NCBI GenBank assembly: GCA_019635285.1
Contig: JAHBZS010000012.1
Span: forward strand, 62,001 to 126,000
DNA: 64,000 nucleotides
Direction: 5' to 3'
DNA from: Rubrivivax sp.
GTDB lineage: Bacteria; Pseudomonadota; Gammaproteobacteria; Burkholderiales; Burkholderiaceae_C
This document shows, in pieces, positions 59,184 through 64,000 of this stretch. Below the pieces are notes generated by a model. It saw only the letters and a program-made list of their open reading frames with translations, ran no database searches and had not been told where the DNA came from. The stretch's first letter is position 1, and each line of letters starts with the position of its first letter. Both the position numbers and the translations under genes were made by a program.

Positions 59184-61460
59184 TCAGCTCAGCGCCGCAT
59201 TCAGCGAGCGGCGCAGCTCGCGCTTCATCAGCTTGCCGCCGGCGTTGCGCAGCAAGGGCTCGGTGCCGATGGTCCAGGTCTCGGGCACCGCATAGTCGGC
59301 GACGCGGCCCGCGCAGAACTCGCGCAGCGCCTGGGCGGTGCTGCGCTCGTCGACCGCGCGCACGCACACATGCGCATGCACGCGCTCGCCGAGCACGGTG
59401 CAGGGCACGCCGACCAGCGCCGCCTCGACCACCTGCGGATGCTCGGCCAGCGCGTTCTCGACGGCGACGCTGTAGACCTTGTAGCCGCCGCGGATGATCA
59501 CGTCCTTGCGCCGGTCGAGGATGCGCACGAAGCCCTGCGCATCGATGCTGCCGATGTCGCCGGAGCGCCACCAGCCGCCGCAGAACTCGCGCTCGGTCGC
59601 GGCCGGGTCGCGCCAGTAGCCGGGCACGACCATCGGCCCGGCGACCCAGATCTCGCCGATGCCGCCGGCCGGCAGCTCGCGGCCGTCGTCGTCGACCACG
59701 CACAGCTCGGCGCAGCGCACCGCGCGGCCGACGCTGTCGCGGTGCGTGGCGGTCTGCCCCGCCGGCATGATGGTCGCCGGCGAGCTGGTCTCGGTGGCGC
59801 CATAGGCGTTCAGCAGCAGCAGGTGCGGCAGCCGCTCGGCCAGGCTTTCGATGGTGGCGGTGGGCATGGCCGCGCCGCCGTAGGCGCCGATGCGCCAATG
59901 CCGCAGCGCCTGCGCCGGCAGCTCCGGCAGCAGCAGGCACAGGTTGTACATGGCCGGCACCAGGATCACCCAGCTCATGCGCTCGGCGGCCGCCAGGCGC
60001 ACGAACTCGGCGGCGCGGAACTGCGGCATCAGCACCATCGCCGCGCCGCAGTACACCGAGGTGTACATCTGCGCCACCAGCCCCGTGACGTGGGCCAGCG
60101 GCACGGCGACGATGCTGCGGTCGTCCGCGCGCAGGCCCGCCGCCTGCGCGAAGTGCAGCACCGAATGCACGATGTTCAGGTGCGTCAGCATCGCGCCCTT
60201 GGGCCGGCCGGTGGTGCCGCTGGTGTACAGCAGCACCGCCAGATCGTCCTCGGCCGCGGCATGCGGCTGCAGCAGCGGCTCGGCGCGCATCAGCTCGGCG
60301 AAGGGCTCGCAGCCGGCGTCGGCCACGTCGCCCACAGCAAAGCGCAGGCAGGCGCGCGGCAGGCGCTGCGGCGCCGGCAGGCGGTTGACCAAGCTGGACG
60401 CCGCGATCAGCAGCGTCGGCTCCGCGTCCTGCAGCATCAGCGCCAGTTCGCCGGCGGCGGCACGCGGGCTGATCGGCACCGCCACCGCGCCCAGCCAGGC
60501 ACAGGCCAGCACGGCGATCACGAACTCGGGCTGGTTGCCCAGCAGCAGGGCCACGCGGTCGCCGGCCTGCACGCCGCGGCGGCTCAGGCCGCCGGCGCAG
60601 CGGATCGCCGCATGGTGCAGTTCGCGCCACGACAGCCGCAGCCCGCCGCCCACCAGCGCCTCGGCGTCGGCCTGGCGCTGCAGCGTGTCCACCAGCAGTT
60701 GCGCCAGGTGCGCCGGCCGCTGCGCGAAGCAGGTGACCAGGCGCTGCCCGAAATGGCGTTCGCGCCGCAGCGCGGGGGCCTCGTCCGCCGGCACGTCGTG
60801 GGCCGGCGGCGCCTGCTCGGCGCGCGGTGCCGGCGCGCCGAGCACGCCGCGCATCAGCATGTCGATGCAGTGCTGCACCGCGTCCTGCAGCTCGGCGGCG
60901 CTGTGCGCGTCGGGCCGGTACCAGCGGCCCACGCCGCTGAGCGCGCCGACCACGGTGAAGGCGACCGTCGCGGCATCGCCGGGCGCGATCCAGCCGGCCG
61001 CCATGCCTTCTTCGATCAGTTGGCGGAACTCGGCGTCCACCTGGCCCTTGAGCGCGCGCAGTTCATGACGGCGCGCCTCGGGCAGCGGGTCTTCGCCGAC
61101 GTGGATCACGCACAGGCCCAGCTCGCTGCTGACGATGCCGGCATACAGGCCCATCGCCGCACGCAGGCGCTCGCGCCCTTCGACGCCTTGCGCCGTCAGC
61201 GCGGCGAAGCCCGCGCGCAGCTGCGCCACGCCGCGCTCGACACAGGCGAAGAGGATCTGTTCCTTGCTGGCCACGTAGTAGTACAGCGTGGGCTTGGACA
61301 CGCCCAGGCTGCGCGCGATGTCGTCCAGCGAGGTGCCGTGAAAGCCCTGCCGGTAGAACAGCCTGGCGGCTGCCTGCAGCACGGCCTCGGTCTTGGCATG
61401 GCGCTCGGGCTGGCGCTGGCGCCGGCTGCGCCACGGGGATTCGACCGCGCTGAGGACCAT
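59184..61460 (-). CDS. TetR-type regulator fused to an acyl-CoA ligase
   Basis: One frame of 758 residues. Residues about 22-70 are a TetR helix-turn-helix (AVLQAAARLFYRQGFHGTSLDDIARSLGVSKPTLYYYVASKEQILF), 75-205 the TetR helical ligand domain, 210-245 a Pro/Ala linker, then a full AMP-dependent acyl-CoA synthetase: A3 loop YTSGTTGRPKG (412-422), A5 YGATET (553-558), A7 WRSGDIG, A8 RKDVIIRGGYKVYS, A10 Lys743 in GGKLMKREL. All catalytic motifs are present, so both parts look active. First gene of the ABC operon; a palindrome lies 32 bases before its ATG. Confidence 0.92.
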   Translation of the reverse strand: MVLSAVESPWRSRRQRQPERHAKTEAVLQAAARLFYRQGFHGTSLDDIARSLGVSKPTLYYYVASKEQILFACVERGVAQLRAGFAALTAQGVEGRERLRAAMGLYAGIVSSELGLCVIHVGEDPLPEARRHELRALKGQVDAEFRQLIEEGMAAGWIAPGDAATVAFTVVGALSGVGRWYRPDAHSAAELQDAVQHCIDMLMRGVLGAPAPRAEQAPPAHDVPADEAPALRRERHFGQRLVTCFAQRPAHLAQLLVDTLQRQADAEALVGGGLRLSWRELHHAAIRCAGGLSRRGVQAGDRVALLLGNQPEFVIAVLACAWLGAVAVPISPRAAAGELALMLQDAEPTLLIAASSLVNRLPAPQRLPRACLRFAVGDVADAGCEPFAELMRAEPLLQPHAAAEDDLAVLLYTSGTTGRPKGAMLTHLNIVHSVLHFAQAAGLRADDRSIVAVPLAHVTGLVAQMYTSVYCGAAMVLMPQFRAAEFVRLAAAERMSWVILVPAMYNLCLLLPELPAQALRHWRIGAYGGAAMPTATIESLAERLPHLLLLNAYGATETSSPATIMPAGQTATHRDSVGRAVRCAELCVVDDDGRELPAGGIGEIWVAGPMVVPGYWRDPAATEREFCGGWWRSGDIGSIDAQGFVRILDRRKDVIIRGGYKVYSVAVENALAEHPQVVEAALVGVPCTVLGERVHAHVCVRAVDERSTAQALREFCAGRVADYAVPETWTIGTEPLLRNAGGKLMKRELRRSLNAALS

Positions 61461-61492
61461 GGACCTGAAGGCTCCCGGGTGCGGGCGGCGGT

Positions 61493-61508
61493 GTTACCCA
61501 CGGGTAAC
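61493..61508. promoter_or_regulatory. 16-bp palindrome GTTACCCACGGGTAAC, likely TetR-ligase operator
   Basis: GTTACCC, two-base centre AC, GGGTAAC: perfect 7-bp arms in the 209-base divergent region between the TetR-ligase gene and the amidase gene, 33 bases from the former. TetR-family operators are commonly such TTAC-led dyads. The remaining intergenic sequence shows no other clear dyad; a -10-like TATGGT lies before the amidase. Confidence 0.6.
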
Positions 61509-61669
61509 CTTGCCGACCGGCGGCGATGATCCGCGTCCGGCCAGCGCGCCACCAATGGCGATTACCCTGAGCTGCAACGCAGCATGGCGCCGCGCATCCG
61601 GCTGCCCAGGCCGCGGGATTTGCCGCTATGGTCGAGGCCTCGATTCGGCGTTGACCCGGAGATGCCGCG

Positions 61670-63079
61670 ATGACCTCGCCCACCGACCTTGCCGACTGCA
61701 CGGCCACCGAGTTGCTGGCGCTGTACCGCCGCCGCCAGGCGTCGCCGGTGGACGCCACGCGCGCGGTGCTGGCGCGCATCGAGCGGCTGAATCCGCAGCT
61801 CAACGCCTTCTGCCACCTGGCGCCGGACGAGGCGCTGCGCGCGGCGCAGGCCAGCGAGCAGCGCTGGCGCGAGGGCCGGCCGATGGGCCCGCTGGACGGC
61901 GTGCCGACCTCGATCAAGGACCTGATCCTCACCAAGGGCTGGCCCACGCTGCGTGGCAGCCGCAGCATCGACCCGTCGCAGCCCTGGGACGTGGACGCGC
62001 CGGCCAGCGCGCGGCTGCGCGAAGCCGGCGCCGTGCTGCTGGGCAAGACCACGACGCCGGAGTTCGGCTGCAAGGGCGAGACCAACTCGCCGCTGACCGG
62101 CATCACGCGCAACCCGTGGAACCCGGCCAAGACGCCGGGCGGCTCGTCCGGCGGCACCGCGGCGGCGGTGGCCGCCGGCATGGGGCCGCTGTCGGTGGGC
62201 ACCGACGGCGCGGGCTCGGTGCGCATCCCGGCGGCCTTCTGCGGCAACTTCGGCCTGAAGCCCAGCTTCGGCCGCGTGCCGGCCTATCCGCTGTCGCCGA
62301 TGGGCACGGTGGCGCACCTGGGGCCGCACACCATGAGCGTGCGCGACGCCGCGCTGATGATGAACGTGCTGAAGCAACCCGACGCGCGCGACTGGCACGC
62401 GCTGCCGCCCGACGGCGACGACTACCTGCAGCATTTGGAGCGCGGCATCCGCGGCCTGAAGATCGCCTACTCGCCGGCGCTGGGCTATGCCCAGGACATC
62501 CATCCCGAGGTGGCGGCCGCGGTGCAGGCTGCGGTGCGCCAGCTGCAGGACCTGGGCGCGCACGTCGAGCAGCTGGACCCGGGCATCGAGGACCCGCTGC
62601 CCATCAGCATCGGCCTGTGGTTCGCCGGCGCGTGGGCGATCTGGAATGCGCTGACACCCGCGCAGCAGGCCCTGGCCGACCCGGACTTCGCCACCGAGGC
62701 CGAGGCCGGCTCGAAGTACGGCGTGCTCGAGCTGCACCGGCTGACGCTGGCGCGCGGCGCGCTGGGCGCGCACATGCGCCAGTTCATGCAACGCGTCGAC
62801 CTGCTGGTGACGCCGGCGGTGGCCGTGCCGGCCTTCGACGCGCGGCCGGCCGGCAGCGTCCCGCTCACGCCCCAGAACATGCTCGGCTGGACGCCTTTTT
62901 CGTACCCCTTCAACCTGACGCAGCAGCCGGCCTGCACCATCCCCTGCGGGCTGACGCGCGACGGCCTGCCGATCGGCCTGCAGATCGTCGGCCCGATGTT
63001 CGGCGACGCGCTGGTGCTGCGCGCGGCGCGTGCCTACGAGACGCTGCGGCCGATCCCGCGGCCGGCACTCGACTTCTGA
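61670..63079 (+). CDS. Amidase-signature hydrolase
   Basis: A 469-residue amidase of the GatA/AS family. The Ser-cisSer-Lys triad is visible: Lys in DGVPTSIKDLI (about 84), and the Gly/Ser-rich block GGSSGGTAAAVAAGMGPLSVGTDGAGSVRIPAAFCG (about 153-188) with the two serines. It is not the tRNA amidotransferase subunit (no gatBC nearby) and is likely a small-amide or aryl-acyl-amide hydrolase. Divergent from the TetR-ligase gene across a shared operator, so it may supply the acid that the ligase activates. Confidence 0.92.
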   Translation: MTSPTDLADCTATELLALYRRRQASPVDATRAVLARIERLNPQLNAFCHLAPDEALRAAQASEQRWREGRPMGPLDGVPTSIKDLILTKGWPTLRGSRSIDPSQPWDVDAPASARLREAGAVLLGKTTTPEFGCKGETNSPLTGITRNPWNPAKTPGGSSGGTAAAVAAGMGPLSVGTDGAGSVRIPAAFCGNFGLKPSFGRVPAYPLSPMGTVAHLGPHTMSVRDAALMMNVLKQPDARDWHALPPDGDDYLQHLERGIRGLKIAYSPALGYAQDIHPEVAAAVQAAVRQLQDLGAHVEQLDPGIEDPLPISIGLWFAGAWAIWNALTPAQQALADPDFATEAEAGSKYGVLELHRLTLARGALGAHMRQFMQRVDLLVTPAVAVPAFDARPAGSVPLTPQNMLGWTPFSYPFNLTQQPACTIPCGLTRDGLPIGLQIVGPMFGDALVLRAARAYETLRPIPRPALDF

Positions 63080-64000
63080 CTATTCGCCCGCGTCCAGCGC
63101 CGCGTGCCCTTCGGCGCGCCAGCGCAGCATGCCGCCCGACAGGTTGGCGACTTCGGTGAAGCCGGCCTTGCCGAGCATCGCCGCGGCACGCGCCGAGCGC
63201 GCGCCCGAGCGGCAGACGGTGACGATCGGCCGGTCGCGCGGCAGTTCGGCCAGGCGCGCCTGAAGCTCGCCCAGCGGCACCAGCATGGCCGCCTCGATGT
63301 GGCCCAGGCCCTGGCGGAACTCCTCGGGCTCGCGCACGTCCAGCAGCTGCACCTTGTGCGCCACCTCGGCCAGCGCGTGCGGCGCGATCTCCCACAGCCC
63401 GGCGATGCTGAAGTTCAGCTGCGCCCAGCTCGGGTCGGCGGGCAGTTCGATGTCACCCTCGGGCCGGCCGCAGCGCAGGTTGGCCGGCACCGCCAGGTCC
63501 ATCTTCTTCGGATGCGGCAGGCCCAGGTGGTGCATGAAGCCGGCGAAGTCGGCCTCGGCCACGTCGCCGCCCAGCCGCGGGTTGAAGCGCCGCTCTTCGC
63601 CGATGCTGCTGACGCCCATGCCGTTGTAGTCGTGGCCGGGGTAGACCAGGCACTCGGCCGGCAGCGTGAACAGCTGCATGTGCACCGAGCGGTACAGCGA
63701 CGCGGCGCTGCCCTGCTGGAAGTCGGTGCGGCCGCAGCCGCGGATCAGCAGGCAGTCGCCGCTGAAGACGCGCGACTCGTCGTCCAGCACGTAGCTCAGG
63801 CAGCCGTCGGTATGCCCCGGCGTGGCCCGCACCTGCAGGTGGCGCGCGCCGAAGGCCACGCGCTCGCCATGCCGCAGCAGCCGGTCGGCGCCGCTGGCGC
63901 CGCCGTCGGCCGACAGCGCGATGCGGCTGCCCAGGCGCTGGCGCAGCAGCCAGGCGCCGGTGACGTGGTCGGCGTGCACATGCGTCTCCAGCGTCCAGCG
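63080..64000 (-). CDS. Persulfide dioxygenase-rhodanese fusion (ETHE1-like), 5' end cut by window
   Basis: The visible 306 residues begin within the metallo-beta-lactamase motif THVHADH and include the second ligand His in [17 protein letters not shown], and PGHDYNG, the ETHE1-type mononuclear iron sulfur dioxygenase pattern. After a [15 protein letters not shown] linker, a C-terminal rhodanese domain follows ([26 protein letters not shown]) with the active-site Cys in [14 protein letters not shown]. Such fusions oxidise glutathione persulfide and shuttle sulfur. The first residues lie outside the window. Convergent and adjoining the amidase stop. Confidence 0.92.
   Translation of the reverse strand, partial: RWTLETHVHADHVTGAWLLRQRLGSRIALSADGGASGADRLLRHGERVAFGARHLQVRATPGHTDGCLSYVLDDESRVFSGDCLLIRGCGRTDFQQGSAASLYRSVHMQLFTLPAECLVYPGHDYNGMGVSSIGEERRFNPRLGGDVAEADFAGFMHHLGLPHPKKMDLAVPANLRCGRPEGDIELPADPSWAQLNFSIAGLWEIAPHALAEVAHKVQLLDVREPEEFRQGLGHIEAAMLVPLGELQARLAELPRDRPIVTVCRSGARSARAAAMLGKAGFTEVANLSGGMLRWRAEGHAALDAGE

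Overview
The window is very GC-rich (about 70 % by eye), densely packed and strongly CTG/GCC-biased. Gene content points to a betaproteobacterium of the order Burkholderiales, probably near the Rubrivivax/Leptothrix/Ideonella/Methylibium group. The evidence is a single-chain methylmalonyl-CoA mutase next to meaB and pccB, a DUF3460-scpA pair, a complete System I cytochrome c maturation operon (ccmABCDEFGHI), a high-potential iron-sulfur protein, a PEP-CTERM exoprotein, a phasin-like protein and many orphan tripartite/ABC-type binding proteins. No rRNA, tRNA or CRISPR was seen.

Layout. 1-5.9 kb: propionate/methylmalonyl-CoA operon (mcm, meaB, a kinase-like gene, pccB; minus strand) with a divergent GntR regulator. 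5.9-6.4 kb: an intergenic 264-bp nested inverted-repeat element. 6.4-10.9 kb: a ribbon-helix-helix protein coupled to a SulP transporter, a CYTH-CHAD protein, DUF3460 and scpA. 10.9-18.8 kb: a FadR-type regulator and a probable seven-gene uptake/catabolic operon (VOC protein, family-1 sugar ABC transporter, cupin, alpha/beta hydrolase, hydroxyacid dehydrogenase); the same operator-like motif precedes both the regulator and the operon. 18.9-28.7 kb: assorted metabolic genes (dienelactone hydrolase, DksA-like, CoA transferase, nitronate monooxygenase, thioesterase, NTF2-like, GDSL exolipase, enoyl-CoA hydratase, P450, AlkC, YffB, lipoprotein). 28.8-35.8 kb: ccmABCDEFGHI. 35.8-40.2 kb: gph, HiPIP, phasin, phospholipase D-like lipoprotein, two YceI proteins. 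40.3-49.5 kb: a signalling island with a sensor kinase broken by a frameshift, a receiver protein, a receiver-cyclase, three orphan ABC-type binding proteins, and at both outer edges a membrane-anchored cyclic-nucleotide-binding protein. 49.56-52.24 kb: a lysR-lysA cassette with insertion-sequence scars and a 9-bp direct repeat on both sides. 52.2-61.5 kb: a ribose-type ABC transporter operon that starts with a TetR/acyl-CoA-ligase fusion and contains a permease fused to a beta-propeller plus a second free propeller. 61.7-64 kb: a divergent amidase and the end of a persulfide dioxygenase-rhodanese gene.

The two most promising undescribed systems are (i) the TetR-ligase / permease-propeller transport operon with a 16-bp palindrome in front of it, and (ii) the cyclic-nucleotide/two-component island with orphan binding proteins and Popeye-like effectors. 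All functions are read from sequence motifs; no database search was run.
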